Shown here piece after piece: positions 42,766 to 50,521 of a stretch of 64,000 nt of DNA. Below the pieces are notes generated by a model. It was not told the DNA's origin and did no database searches. It saw only the letters and a program-made list of their open reading frames with translations. Source of the DNA: Chryseobacterium shigense (lineage in GTDB: Bacteria; Bacteroidota; Bacteroidia; Flavobacteriales; Weeksellaceae); contig NZ_FTNY01000001.1 of the NCBI RefSeq assembly GCF_900156575.1, positions 1,116,001-1,180,000 on the forward strand. Reading direction: 5' to 3'. Numbering within the stretch: the stretch's first letter is position 1; every line of letters starts with the position of its first letter. A program made the position numbers and the translations under genes.

Positions 42766-43701
42766 ATGAGATCATCACAAAAATCATCCTATCTCTCGCC
42801 ATCTCCCTCAAGCGAAGTAAAGCTCTTCCACACTCTTTTCACTCCCAATGAAGTTCCAGTAAAAGCCACTTTACTGATCATCCACGGCATGCAGGAACAC
42901 AGTGGAAGATATGCTGAAATAGCAACCTATTTTGCAGATCAGGGAATAGCCGTTCTTACTTATGACCATTTGGGACACGGAAGATCGGTGAAGGATAAAA
43001 AAGACATTGGGTTTTTCCAGCTGGATCAGCCGGACGAAAAGCTGGTTTCAGATGCTGATGCAATGGGTGATCATCTTATACAAAAATACCCGGACGTTCC
43101 TCACTTTGTTCTTGGACATTCTATGGGATCATTCGTTACACGGTGTCTTCTTCAAAGAGCTAGCGGCAAATTTAAGGGAGCCATCATTACAGGAACCGGA
43201 GGTCCTTTGACGGGTATCGGTCTTATTAATGGTTATCTCTGGTTAGCCAATAAAATAGCGCCTCATTATCTTACGTATCTCAATACTCTCTTCAATACTG
43301 TTAATAACAAAAGATTTAAGAAAGACAAAGATTTCAGCGACACCAGTTGGCTGAGTCTGAATCCGGCCAATAGAAAAGCTTTTACCGAAGATGAGCTCTG
43401 TGGAATTCCTTTTACTCATAATGCTTTTTATACGCTGTTTAGTATTTACAAAAAAGCCACGGCGAGAAACTGGGCCGTTTCTATTCCCAAATCTTTCCCT
43501 ATTCTTTTTGTCAGCGGACAGAATGATCCGATCGGCGATTTCAGCAAAGGGGTTATCAAAACGGCAGACTATTTAAAACAGGATGGATTTAAAGATATCA
43601 ATGTCAAAATTTATCCCGAGATGCGCCACGAAATATTAAATGAAGAAATCAGGGAAGAGGTTTTCAATCACCTATTTCAGTGGATCTCAAAACACTTATA
43701 A
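42766..43701 (+). CDS. Alpha/beta hydrolase, monoacylglycerol-lipase-like
   Basis: This 311-residue protein has ATLLIIHGMQEHSGRYAEIA (oxyanion loop with the HGMQEHSGRY signature of the YtpA/PldB/MGL group), VLTYDHLGHGRS, and the nucleophile elbow FVLGHSMGSFV with Ser119. The acid is in SGQNDPIGD and the catalytic His in PEMRHEILNE. There is no signal peptide, so it is cytoplasmic. Members hydrolyse monoacylglycerols or lysophospholipids. It starts 87 bases after the restored parD stop and has no operon partner. Confidence 0.9.
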   Translation: MRSSQKSSYLSPSPSSEVKLFHTLFTPNEVPVKATLLIIHGMQEHSGRYAEIATYFADQGIAVLTYDHLGHGRSVKDKKDIGFFQLDQPDEKLVSDADAMGDHLIQKYPDVPHFVLGHSMGSFVTRCLLQRASGKFKGAIITGTGGPLTGIGLINGYLWLANKIAPHYLTYLNTLFNTVNNKRFKKDKDFSDTSWLSLNPANRKAFTEDELCGIPFTHNAFYTLFSIYKKATARNWAVSIPKSFPILFVSGQNDPIGDFSKGVIKTADYLKQDGFKDINVKIYPEMRHEILNEEIREEVFNHLFQWISKHL

Positions 43702-43800
43702 AACCAATGTCCTTATCGTCCGTGAAATCTGTGGGGGATCTTTTGATCGCTCGCAAATGAAGCAACCTTTCCTTTGATCCATAATCAAGCCTTTTTATTA

Positions 43801-43808
43801 TATATTTG
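43801..43808 (+). promoter_or_regulatory. -7 box of the secreted hypothetical gene
   Basis: TATATTTG matches TANNTTTG, 33 bases before the ATG at 43842. A TTTG at 43773 is 24 bases upstream, slightly too far. Confidence 0.45.
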
Positions 43809-43841
43809 AGCATTGATCATTATAAAAAAACACTAAAAATT

Positions 43842-44432
43842 ATGGCTAAAAATTTAAAATTTCTCGTTGCTCTTTTTTCCCTCGTAACATTTTCTCTGCA
43901 TGCTCAGAATAAAACTATCGACTATTTAAGTATTCCCGGACCTATTAAACTGGATAACAAAACCTATAATCTGGTTTGGAGCTCTCATCCCAGTGAAAAT
44001 TATTACAAGCAGGAATACTTAAGCCCCGGTGAAAAGATTGAAAAATACAATACATTAACGCTTATCGAGTTTGTAAAGGGAGATTTCGATCTTAAAGATG
44101 TAGTTGATCAGAAAGTAAGTGAAATTGAAAAAATGAAGCAATCGAATCCGGTTGTCAATTATGAAACATACGAAAATAATGGAGAATATATTGTAGACTT
44201 TCTCATGAGTGAAAACTCGAAAGATGGAAAAGAAATATTAATTGCAGAAAGAAATATATACCGTTATAAGCTGGTTACTGTCAATGAAAGCAAAGGGGTC
44301 TTACTTTTCGCCGTCAGTGAAAGAGGCTATAAAGAAAATATGGCTCAATTTTTCAACAATTTAAAAAATAACTCTACCCATTTAATAGAAGTTGTCGGAA
44401 ATTATAAACTACCCGATGTTCAGTTAAAATAA
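43842..44432 (+). CDS. Secreted hypothetical protein
   Basis: The ATG at 43842 gives 196 residues with a signal peptide (LKFLVALFSLVTFSLHAQ). I reject an upstream TTG frame start because a -7 box (TATATTTG, 43801-43808) lies over it. The mature part (TIDYLSIPGPIKLDNKTYNL VWSSHPSENYYKQEYL ... GYKENMAQFFNNLKNNSTHL) is a mixed alpha/beta domain I do not recognise. The gene is flanked by copies of one intergenic word (CGTGAAATCTG at 43721 and 44732) and followed by a patch of stacked repeats. Confidence 0.75.
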   Translation: MAKNLKFLVALFSLVTFSLHAQNKTIDYLSIPGPIKLDNKTYNLVWSSHPSENYYKQEYLSPGEKIEKYNTLTLIEFVKGDFDLKDVVDQKVSEIEKMKQSNPVVNYETYENNGEYIVDFLMSENSKDGKEILIAERNIYRYKLVTVNESKGVLLFAVSERGYKENMAQFFNNLKNNSTHLIEVVGNYKLPDVQLK

Positions 44433-44476
44433 CACATAAAATCTTTGTGAACAACCGAGAAACCATCCTCCATTTG

Positions 44477-44506
44477 AACCTTATAGGTTTTAGAAACTAT
44501 AAGGTT
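44477..44506 (+). terminator. Hairpin after the secreted hypothetical gene
   Basis: AACCTTATAG (44477-44486) and CTATAAGGTT (44497-44506) form a perfect 10-pair stem, 44 bases past the stop. There is no strong T tract, so it may be a dispersed repeat acting as a weak terminator. Confidence 0.5.
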
Positions 44507-44550
44507 TATATCTGCATCCAATAAAAATACAATATACTATGTCATCTGCA

Positions 44551-44748
44551 AAATCTGCGGGAGATTCTTAACTAATTTATCCTTTATATAATCCTTCAAA
44601 ATTCAAATTTCTATTGTGTGACTGTCATTGCGAACCGTAGGTAGGGCAATCTAATCGTTAAAATTAAGAGAGATTGCTTCGTCTCTACGCTCCTCGCAAT
44701 GACAAAATATAACACAAACATCAGCGAAATCCGTGAAATCTGCGGGAG
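44551..44748. repeat. Direct repeat AAATCTGCGGGAG flanking a palindrome
   Basis: AAATCTGCGGGAG occurs at 44551-44563 and 44736-44748. A related word, CGTGAAATCTGTGGGG, is at 43721. They bracket the 82-base palindrome at 44623-44704. A partly related vocabulary (CATCTGCGAAATCAGTGA) appears at 60391. Confidence 0.6.
44623..44704. repeat. 82-base TGTCATTGCGA palindromic element
   Basis: The outer arms TGTCATTGCGA (44623-44633) and TCGCAATGACA (44694-44704) are perfect. The inner arms GCAATCT (44646-44652) and AGATTGC (44671-44677) also pair. From memory, this arrangement of words recurs in many bacterial genomes as a dispersed intergenic palindrome; I cannot confirm copy number here. An apparent small ORF across it is incidental. 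Confidence 0.8.
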
Positions 44749-44773
44749 CATAAAAAATTCCAACAGAACATTT

Positions 44774-46363
44774 TTAACCCAAAACAATCTCCCTCCCTAT
44801 TCCGATCTCTTCAAGGAAGGTCTCATCATGAGAAATCACCAGCAGGGTTCCCTGATAATTTCTGATAGATTCCGTGAGAATTTCTACGTTCTGCAAGTCT
44901 AAATTGTTTGTTGGTTCATCCAGAATGATCATATCCGGGGCTTTATTACTGATTGAAAGTCCGCATAAAAGCAGTCTCAAACGTTCTCCTCCACTTAATA
45001 TCCCACATTTTTTTTCCCAGGTTTCCTTTCTGAATAAAAACCGGGATAGTAAAGTTTTCACTTCAGATTCCGGCATTGCACTGTCATTAAACTGTTGTAC
45101 AAAATCGTAAACGGTCATGTCCTGACCAATCAAAGAATATTCCTGATCGACATAAATGGCATTACATTCTGATTTTGAAATGGTTCCTACAGAGGGCTTC
45201 AGATTTCCCAATAAAAGATTGATTAAAGTGGTCTTTCCGGAACCGTTGGAACCTTTAATCAAAATCCTGTCCCCACTTCTGATGTCAAGATTGAGGTCTT
45301 CTTTCCACAATAATTTTTCATTATATTTAAAATTAACTTCCTCTGCAGCAATCAGAAGCTTTCCGGAATGCAGATCAGAATCATTAAAAATTACTTTCAT
45401 CTGATCGGAATTTTTCAATGATGAACGCAAATTCCTCAAGTCCCCTGATAGATCATTGATCTTTTCAGCATGAATATCTTTTAATCTGGATGTGTTTTTT
45501 TCGGCATTATTGCGGAGAGTATTCATCATAATTCTTGCAACACCCGACTTTTCCTGCTTTTGTTTTCCTCTCGCATCCAGTTTTTGCTTTCTTTCCAGCG
45601 TTTCGCGTTCTTTCTCCTTTGCTTTTTTCAGAGCCCGCTCTTTAGAATGGATGTCATTGTTTAATGCTTCCTGTTCTATTTCTTTTTGTTCAGCATACAA
45701 ATCATAATTTCCACCATAAGTAGAAATCCCCTGATTGCTTAATTCAAATATCATGTCAACAAGGTTCAGTAAAATCCGGTCGTGACTGACCATAACGACA
45801 GTTGAATGGGTTTGCTTAATAAATTCATACAGAAGTTTTCTACCTTCCAGATCAAGATGGTTGGTAGGTTCGTCTAACAAAATAATATCGGGCTGATTGA
45901 TCTGGATTCCAGCCAGAAAAACTTTAGTTTTTTGTCCACCGCTTAAACTTTCAAGTTTCTGATTTAAGTTTAAATTGTCCAGTTTCCAGTATTGCAGTGC
46001 ACTCTGGCATCGTTCCTCAATATCCCAGTCGTCATTTAAAGTTTCAAAATATTCTTCATCTACGTCACCATTGATGATTTTTTGAAGAGCATTCAGTTTT
46101 TTATCGATCTTAAGACATTCTGATACAGTCCTGTGGTCAAAATTCCCAAACATCTGCGGAACATAATACAGATCACCTTTGACGGTTATATTTCCTTCAG
46201 ATGGCTGAATTTCCCCGGCAGCAAGCTTCAGAAGTGTAGATTTCCCGACACCATTACTACCGGCTACTGCCGATTTTGTATGAGGTTGAATGGCTAAATG
46301 GGTGGAATTAAACAGGAGGTCTCCTCCCGGAAACCCGTAGGATATACTTTGTAGTAGAATCAT
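44774..46363 (-). CDS. ABC-F family ATPase (ribosome-associated, possible antibiotic-resistance factor)
   Basis: This 529-residue protein has two ABC domains and no membrane helices. Domain 1 has Walker A GSNGVGKSTLLKL, signature LSGGQKTKVFLAG and Walker B IILLDEPTNHLDL. A charged linker of about 80 residues (about 230-310) is the P-site tRNA-interaction motif region (EKERETLERKQKLDARGKQK). Domain 2 has GSNGSGKTTLINLL, LSGGERLRLLL and MIILDEPTNNLDL. ABC-F proteins act on the ribosomal E site as translation factors or drug-target protectors. The leader holds a possible 7-codon peptide and a hairpin, an arrangement seen for inducible resistance members, so a protective role is plausible but unproven. 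Confidence 0.92.
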   Translation of the reverse strand: MILLQSISYGFPGGDLLFNSTHLAIQPHTKSAVAGSNGVGKSTLLKLAAGEIQPSEGNITVKGDLYYVPQMFGNFDHRTVSECLKIDKKLNALQKIINGDVDEEYFETLNDDWDIEERCQSALQYWKLDNLNLNQKLESLSGGQKTKVFLAGIQINQPDIILLDEPTNHLDLEGRKLLYEFIKQTHSTVVMVSHDRILLNLVDMIFELSNQGISTYGGNYDLYAEQKEIEQEALNNDIHSKERALKKAKEKERETLERKQKLDARGKQKQEKSGVARIMMNTLRNNAEKNTSRLKDIHAEKINDLSGDLRNLRSSLKNSDQMKVIFNDSDLHSGKLLIAAEEVNFKYNEKLLWKEDLNLDIRSGDRILIKGSNGSGKTTLINLLLGNLKPSVGTISKSECNAIYVDQEYSLIGQDMTVYDFVQQFNDSAMPESEVKTLLSRFLFRKETWEKKCGILSGGERLRLLLCGLSISNKAPDMIILDEPTNNLDLQNVEILTESIRNYQGTLLVISHDETFLEEIGIGREIVLG

Positions 46364-46390
46364 AATTTCTTTCTTGGTAATAATTAAACA

Positions 46391-46410
46391 TCAGTAACTC
46401 ACGGGTTACT
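46391..46410 (-). promoter_or_regulatory. Hairpin in the ABC-F leader
   Basis: CAGTAAC / GTTACTG is a 7-pair stem with a 6-base loop, 27 bases before the ATG at 46363 and directly after the short leader ORF. No run of T follows on the minus strand, so it may block translation rather than terminate. Confidence 0.45.
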
Positions 46411-46432
46411 GTTGGGTACAATCGAAAAAGAA

Positions 46433-46456
46433 ATTAAATCCTACATGCTTGTATCA
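46433..46456 (-). CDS. Possible 7-residue leader peptide of the ABC-F gene
   Basis: ATG at 46456 reads MIQACRI then TAA, between the -7 box (46472-46479) and the hairpin. Leader peptides of this size control several ABC-F genes by ribosome stalling. The ORF is very short and could occur by chance; there is no Shine-Dalgarno sequence. Confidence 0.3.
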
Positions 46457-46471
46457 TTGGGTTTTGGAAAT

Positions 46472-46479
46472 ACAAAGAT
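46472..46479 (-). promoter_or_regulatory. -7 box of the ABC-F gene
   Basis: TATCTTTG on minus matches TANNTTTG. It places the start of transcription near 46467, leaving a leader of about 100 bases, longer than most in this window. Confidence 0.5.
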
Positions 46480-46721
46480 AGGAAATTTCCCCATAGTACA
46501 TTTTCCTGATAAAAAACATACGTTTTTTTTCATTACTTCCGAAGCCATTGAAATCTACCGAACTAAATGGCCTTGTGCGCAAAGGTTTTAAATTGTAGAT
46601 TTAATAGGATAATGGAGCAGAATCAGCGATTTTTATTGTATGTTATTTTCACTCCATCTTATTTAAATGAGTCATTATGAAATCCGCAATAAAAGTAGAA
46701 AAGATTTTGATCAAAAAAACG
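46480..46721. other. Divergent gap between ABC-F and hpt
   Basis: About 240 bases with no supported ORF or strong structure. It presumably carries upstream elements of both promoters. Confidence 0.4.
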
Positions 46722-46729
46722 TAACTTTG
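46722..46729 (+). promoter_or_regulatory. -7 box of hpt
   Basis: TAACTTTG matches TANNTTTG, 19 bases before the ATG at 46749. No TTTG lies at the right -33 distance. Confidence 0.5.
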
Positions 46730-46748
46730 TCGACTACTAAAATTTTTT

Positions 46749-47303
46749 ATGGAAAGCATTAAAGTTCACGACAAAACTTTCGTTCCTTATCTGAAGGAAG
46801 CCGAGATTCAGCAAATTGTAAAAGAAACAGCTTTAAAGATTTATGAAGATTACAAGGATGAAGTTCCTGTTTTCATCGGGGTTCTGAACGGAGTGATCAT
46901 GTTCTTCTCAGATCTTTTAAAATACTACCCGGGCGAATGCGAAATTGCTTTCATCCAGATGAGCTCTTATGCAGGAACTGAGTCTACAGGAATCGTTTAC
47001 CAGAAAATGGAACTGACGAAAGATGTGAAAGACCGTCATATCATTCTTGTGGAAGACATCGTAGATACTGGAAATACCGTTGAAAGCCTATTCAAATATT
47101 TCACAGAAACCCAGCGTCCGAAATCTGTAAAACTGGCGTCATTCTTATTAAAGCCTGATGTGTACAAAAAAGATTTCAAACTGGATTATATCGGAAAAGA
47201 GATTCCAAATAAATTTGTCCTTGGTTACGGACTTGATTATGATGAGTTGGGAAGAAACCTTGCGAATCTGTATCAACTGGAAGAAGGACAGATCAACCAT
47301 TAA
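46749..47303 (+). CDS. hpt: Hypoxanthine phosphoribosyltransferase
   Basis: This 184-residue type I PRTase has the PRPP loop HIILVEDIVDTGNTVESLFK at about residues 97-116, VFIGVLNGVIMFFSDLL earlier, and the flexible-loop segment QMSSYAGTEST. The C-terminal FVLGYGLDYDELGRNLANLY is diagnostic of bacterial Hpt. It salvages hypoxanthine (and often guanine) to IMP. It leads the same-strand set hpt-adk-obgE, but each of the two gaps between them contains a hairpin repeat. Confidence 0.95.
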   Translation: MESIKVHDKTFVPYLKEAEIQQIVKETALKIYEDYKDEVPVFIGVLNGVIMFFSDLLKYYPGECEIAFIQMSSYAGTESTGIVYQKMELTKDVKDRHIILVEDIVDTGNTVESLFKYFTETQRPKSVKLASFLLKPDVYKKDFKLDYIGKEIPNKFVLGYGLDYDELGRNLANLYQLEEGQINH

Positions 47304-47327
47304 ACGCTGTTGGCTACTAGCTGATAG

Positions 47328-47395
47328 CTTTTAGCCTAAAAAAGTAAAATAAAGAAATTAATTTAATAACTTAAAAACGCTAGAGGCTAAAAGCA
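47328..47395. repeat. GCTTTTAGCC/GGCTAAAAGC inverted repeat between hpt and adk
   Basis: GCTTTTAGCC (47328-47337) and GGCTAAAAGC (47386-47395) are a perfect 10-base inverted pair. Related words (GCTACTAGCTGATAGC, CCAAAAGCTAGCTG) surround it. It fills most of the 152-base gap inside an apparent operon. Confidence 0.65.
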
Positions 47396-47455
47396 GATTA
47401 GACCAATGGTAAAAGCCAAAAGCTAGCTGCCCATCGCCAGAAGCCCTTTAAAATT

Positions 47456-48034
47456 ATGATAAACATTGTTCTGTTCGGCCCTCCAGGAAGTGGAAAAGGA
47501 ACACAAGCTCAAAACCTGATCGAAAAATTTAATTTAAAACAGATTTCAACAGGTGACCTTTTCAGATACAACATGAAAAACGACACCGAGCTTGGAAAAC
47601 TGGCTAAGTCTTACATCGATAAGGGAGAATTGGTTCCGGATCAGGTAACGACGGATATGCTGATCGACGAGCTTAGAAAGCCAACCGATACCAACGGATT
47701 TATCTTTGATGGCTACCCGAGAACGACTGCTCAGACGGAAGCTTTGGAAACAATCGTAGATGAGGAGCTGAACGACAAAATTGATATCTGCCTATCCTTA
47801 GTGGTTGAAGATAAAACTTTAGTGGAAAGACTTCTGAAAAGAGGCGAAACCAGCGGAAGATCTGATGACAGCAATGTAGAGATCATTGAAAACAGAATTA
47901 AAGAATATTATACTAAAACAGCAGAAGTAGCTGAACTTTACAAACAACAGGGAAAATATGTTGAAGTAAACGGCGTAGGAGAAATTGATGAAATTTCCCA
48001 AAAACTTTTCGCTGAAGTCGAAAAAATTAAATAA
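47456..48034 (+). CDS. adk: Adenylate kinase
   Basis: This 192-residue protein has the P-loop VLFGPPGSGKGTQAQNL at about residues 5-21, the AMP-binding ISTGDLFRYNMKN, IFDGYPRTTAQTEAL, and the short LID form (KRGETSGRSDDSNVEIIENR). The short version lacks the zinc-binding LID, as is usual in Bacteroidota. It interconverts ATP plus AMP and two ADP. It follows hpt by 152 bases. Confidence 0.96.
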   Translation: MINIVLFGPPGSGKGTQAQNLIEKFNLKQISTGDLFRYNMKNDTELGKLAKSYIDKGELVPDQVTTDMLIDELRKPTDTNGFIFDGYPRTTAQTEALETIVDEELNDKIDICLSLVVEDKTLVERLLKRGETSGRSDDSNVEIIENRIKEYYTKTAEVAELYKQQGKYVEVNGVGEIDEISQKLFAEVEKIK

Positions 48035-48048
48035 TCGGGAGATGGAGT

Positions 48049-48075
48049 ACGGGATTGGAAAAATTCGAATCCCGT
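48049..48075. repeat. ACGGGATT/AATCCCGT hairpin between adk and obgE
   Basis: ACGGGATT (48049-48056) and AATCCCGT (48068-48075) pair around an 11-base loop. The following CCGCAACCCGCAACAC resembles short tandem words. Part of it looks like a tRNA T-arm (TTCGAATCCCG), but no tRNA cloverleaf is present. Confidence 0.55.
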
Positions 48076-48101
48076 GATCCGCAACCCGCAACACAAACTA
48101 T

Positions 48102-49085
48102 ATGTCTAACTTTGTAGATTACGTAAAGATCCATTGTAAAAGCGGACACGGAGGTGCAGGTTCTGCCCACCTTCGCCGTGAAAAATATATTCCTAAAGGT
48201 GGTCCGGATGGAGGCGACGGAGGTCGCGGCGGACACGTCATCATGAGAGGAAATGCTCAGGAATGGACTTTACTTCCACTTCGATACACCCGTCACATAA
48301 AGGCGGAACGGGGTGAAAACGGGGCGAAAAGCCAGCTGACCGGTGCTGACGGTGCTGATATTTATATCGATGTTCCTATCGGGACAATCGCTAAAAATGA
48401 AGAAGGAGAAATTATCGGCGAAATTCTTGAAGACAAGCAGGAAATCACTTTGATGCTTGGAGGAAAAGGAGGAAAAGGAAATGAGCACTTCAAATCTTCT
48501 ACCAATCAGACTCCAAGATATGCGCAACCAGGAATGGATGGCGAGGAAGGCTTCGTTGTTTTCGAGCTTAAAATTTTGGCTGATGTAGGTTTGGTTGGTT
48601 TTCCAAATGCCGGAAAATCTACCCTTCTTGCCTCTGTATCTGCTGCAAAACCTAAGATCGCCAATTATGCATTTACAACACTGACGCCCAACCTTGGGAT
48701 TGTGGATTACAGAAATTACAAATCATTTGTAATGGCTGATATCCCGGGAATCATTGAAGGTGCTGCTGAAGGAAAAGGTCTGGGACACAGATTCTTAAGA
48801 CATATTGAAAGAAACTCTATCCTTTTATTCTTAATCCCGGCTGATTCTGAAAGTCATTTTCAGGAGTTTAAAATTCTGGAAAATGAATTAACGGAATACA
48901 ATCCTGAACTTCTGGATAAAGATTTCATCGTTTCTATTTCAAAAGCTGACCTTTTGGATGATGAACTGAAAAAAGAAATCTCTGCGGAATTTCCGGAAAA
49001 CAAAAAGCCGTTATTTTTCTCCGGTGTGACTGGAGAAGGCCTAGTAGAACTGAAAGATGCAATCTGGAAAAAACTACACGGATAA
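48102..49085 (+). CDS. obgE: GTPase Obg (CgtA)
   Basis: This 327-residue protein has the glycine-rich Obg domain ([57 protein letters not shown]), then the G domain with G1 [14 protein letters not shown] near residue 165, G3 [15 protein letters not shown] and G4 [10 protein letters not shown]. No OCT domain is present, as in many Flavobacteria. Obg assists 50S ribosome assembly and links it to nucleotide levels. The next gene starts three bases after its stop. Confidence 0.96.
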   Translation: MSNFVDYVKIHCKSGHGGAGSAHLRREKYIPKGGPDGGDGGRGGHVIMRGNAQEWTLLPLRYTRHIKAERGENGAKSQLTGADGADIYIDVPIGTIAKNEEGEIIGEILEDKQEITLMLGGKGGKGNEHFKSSTNQTPRYAQPGMDGEEGFVVFELKILADVGLVGFPNAGKSTLLASVSAAKPKIANYAFTTLTPNLGIVDYRNYKSFVMADIPGIIEGAAEGKGLGHRFLRHIERNSILLFLIPADSESHFQEFKILENELTEYNPELLDKDFIVSISKADLLDDELKKEISAEFPENKKPLFFSGVTGEGLVELKDAIWKKLHG

Positions 49086-49088
49086 AAG

Positions 49089-49880
49089 ATGATACACTCA
49101 TTAAAGAAAATAACAGCACCCGCTGTTATTTTTGTTTCATTTCTTCTGCCTGCCTCAGCTTATGCTCAGGACAGCGATTCATTCGTGGAAACATCTAAGT
49201 CAGATGAACCTGCGCCTCTAAATGATAAGGCGTTTTTTAAGTATGAATTTAATAAAAGGTTAAAGTATACGCTTACCTACGATAAGATTGCAGATCAGGG
49301 GGAAAGCAATGAGGTGAGTGAGGACATTCAGTATTTCGTAAGTGATGCTGATTTATCCGTTCTGTCTTTTAACAACAGCAGGAATGGTTTTATTTATAAT
49401 TTAAATAAGGAGACCAATCCTGTACTTCCTGTTTTGATCAAGGATGAAAGTAAAGATATTAAACCTGGAAATTTCGATTATTTTAAAGGAGATATCCCGC
49501 TGGAATCTGAAATTGCAGATATTAAAAAAAGGAAAAAAATAAAAACAGAGCATATTTTAGAACTGGTTGAAAAGAGAGCAGAAAACGATCTCATTCATTA
49601 TAAGTACAACCTTATTCTGAATCAAAAAGTAAAAAAGAATCTGGGAGTTATTGAACTTGACATTACCAACAGTAACCAGGATTTCAATAACAACATTCTG
49701 TATGATATGGAACCTTTGTTTTTTAAAAATAAAATAGTGTTCAATAAAGGGGAGATCAAAAGCTATTCTTACTACAGCACTTCTAAAAAAAGGACAAAGT
49801 ATTATGAATCAAAAGATAATGAGTCTGTGCTTTTAAGACTATCATTTACTAAAGGCTGCTGTGTTTCATCTCTGGAGTAA
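49089..49880 (+). CDS. Secreted hypothetical protein downstream of obgE
   Basis: This 263-residue protein has a signal peptide (VIFVSFLLPASAYAQD). The body (YEFNKRLKYTLTYDKIADQG, LSVLSFNNSRNGFIYNLNKE, YDMEPLFFKNKIVFNKGEIK SYSYYST) reads as beta-rich, perhaps an extracellular domain, with no recognised family. It ends KGCCVSSLE. A different frame after this point stays open with protein-like composition (GVNYHAGTAGIGIIIERN), so a late frameshift is possible. It is coupled to obgE by a 3-base gap. Confidence 0.65.
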   Translation: MIHSLKKITAPAVIFVSFLLPASAYAQDSDSFVETSKSDEPAPLNDKAFFKYEFNKRLKYTLTYDKIADQGESNEVSEDIQYFVSDADLSVLSFNNSRNGFIYNLNKETNPVLPVLIKDESKDIKPGNFDYFKGDIPLESEIADIKKRKKIKTEHILELVEKRAENDLIHYKYNLILNQKVKKNLGVIELDITNSNQDFNNNILYDMEPLFFKNKIVFNKGEIKSYSYYSTSKKRTKYYESKDNESVLLRLSFTKGCCVSSLE

Positions 49881-49943
49881 ACTACCATGCCGGAACCGCC
49901 GGTATTGGAATAATTATTGAAAGAAACAAGGAAACCACCCGCT

Positions 49944-50432
49944 ATGAAGTATATACTAAGTTTTTGTGCATTGATATTTTTATTCTCGTGCACCACACAA
50001 AAAACCGACTCAAAATACACCAGAATCCAATATCAGGCAGGTGCCTGCTTTGGATCTTGTCCCATTTTCACCATAACGATCAATCCGGACAGAACTGCGA
50101 TACTTGAAGCAGAGCATTTTAATTTCTCCAAAGAGTTTTCGAAAGGAGAGTTTTCAAATCCCCGGGAAGGAACTTTTAATGGAGTGATCAAAGAAGCAGA
50201 CTACAACAAACTGATTTCACTTCTGAATGATCTTGACGTGAAAAGCCTGAAAGACCATTACGGGACAAAAAACATCACAGATCTCTCCACTTCCTATCTC
50301 AAAATCAATTTTACAGACGGATCTTCCAAAAATATAGAAGATTATGGTAAAAGAGGAAGTGAAAAACTGAGAAAAGTCTATATGTTCATTGAAGACCTGA
50401 GACATAACCAACAGTGGGCAAAAGTAAAATGA
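49944..50432 (+). CDS. DUF6438 lipoprotein
   Basis: The ATG at 49944 gives 162 residues with a lipobox (FCALIFLFSC); the frame opens 27 bases earlier with a TTG that would spoil the signal. The domain begins TRIQYQAGACFGSCPIFTIT, the C-FGxCP motif of DUF6438, and continues INPDRTAILEAEHFN, EADYNKLISLLNDLDVKSLK and FTDGSSKNIEDYGKRG. The family is envelope-located in Bacteroidota and of unknown function. Confidence 0.82.
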   Translation: MKYILSFCALIFLFSCTTQKTDSKYTRIQYQAGACFGSCPIFTITINPDRTAILEAEHFNFSKEFSKGEFSNPREGTFNGVIKEADYNKLISLLNDLDVKSLKDHYGTKNITDLSTSYLKINFTDGSSKNIEDYGKRGSEKLRKVYMFIEDLRHNQQWAKVK

Positions 50433-50453
50433 TCCGCTTAAAAATATTTAGAC

Positions 50454-50461
50454 TACCTTTG
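50454..50461 (+). promoter_or_regulatory. -7 box of the RhlE-type helicase gene
   Basis: TACCTTTG matches TANNTTTG. It places transcription near 50466, just at the foot of the hairpin at 50470-50492. Confidence 0.5.
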
Positions 50462-50469
50462 TACCATAT

Positions 50470-50497
50470 AATTCCTTCACCTTGAGGGAATTTTATT
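50470..50497 (+). promoter_or_regulatory. 5'-terminal hairpin with T tract before the helicase
   Basis: AATTCCTTCA / TGAGGGAATT (one G-T pair, loop CCT), then TTATTTT. It could be an attenuator in the helicase leader or the terminator of the DUF6438 gene 38 bases upstream. Confidence 0.5.
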
Positions 50498-50521
50498 TTA
50501 AATTAAAAAAAATTAGTTCAT

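Noticed and set aside
44699..44902. 67-codon frame starting at the end of the TGTCATTGCGA palindrome
   Set aside because: It consists of repeat words and the antisense 3' end of the ABC-F gene.
48049..48080. tRNA-like T-arm (TTCGAATCCCG)
   Set aside because: No acceptor, D or anticodon arms can be formed around it; the pairing is explained by the ACGGGATT/AATCCCGT hairpin.
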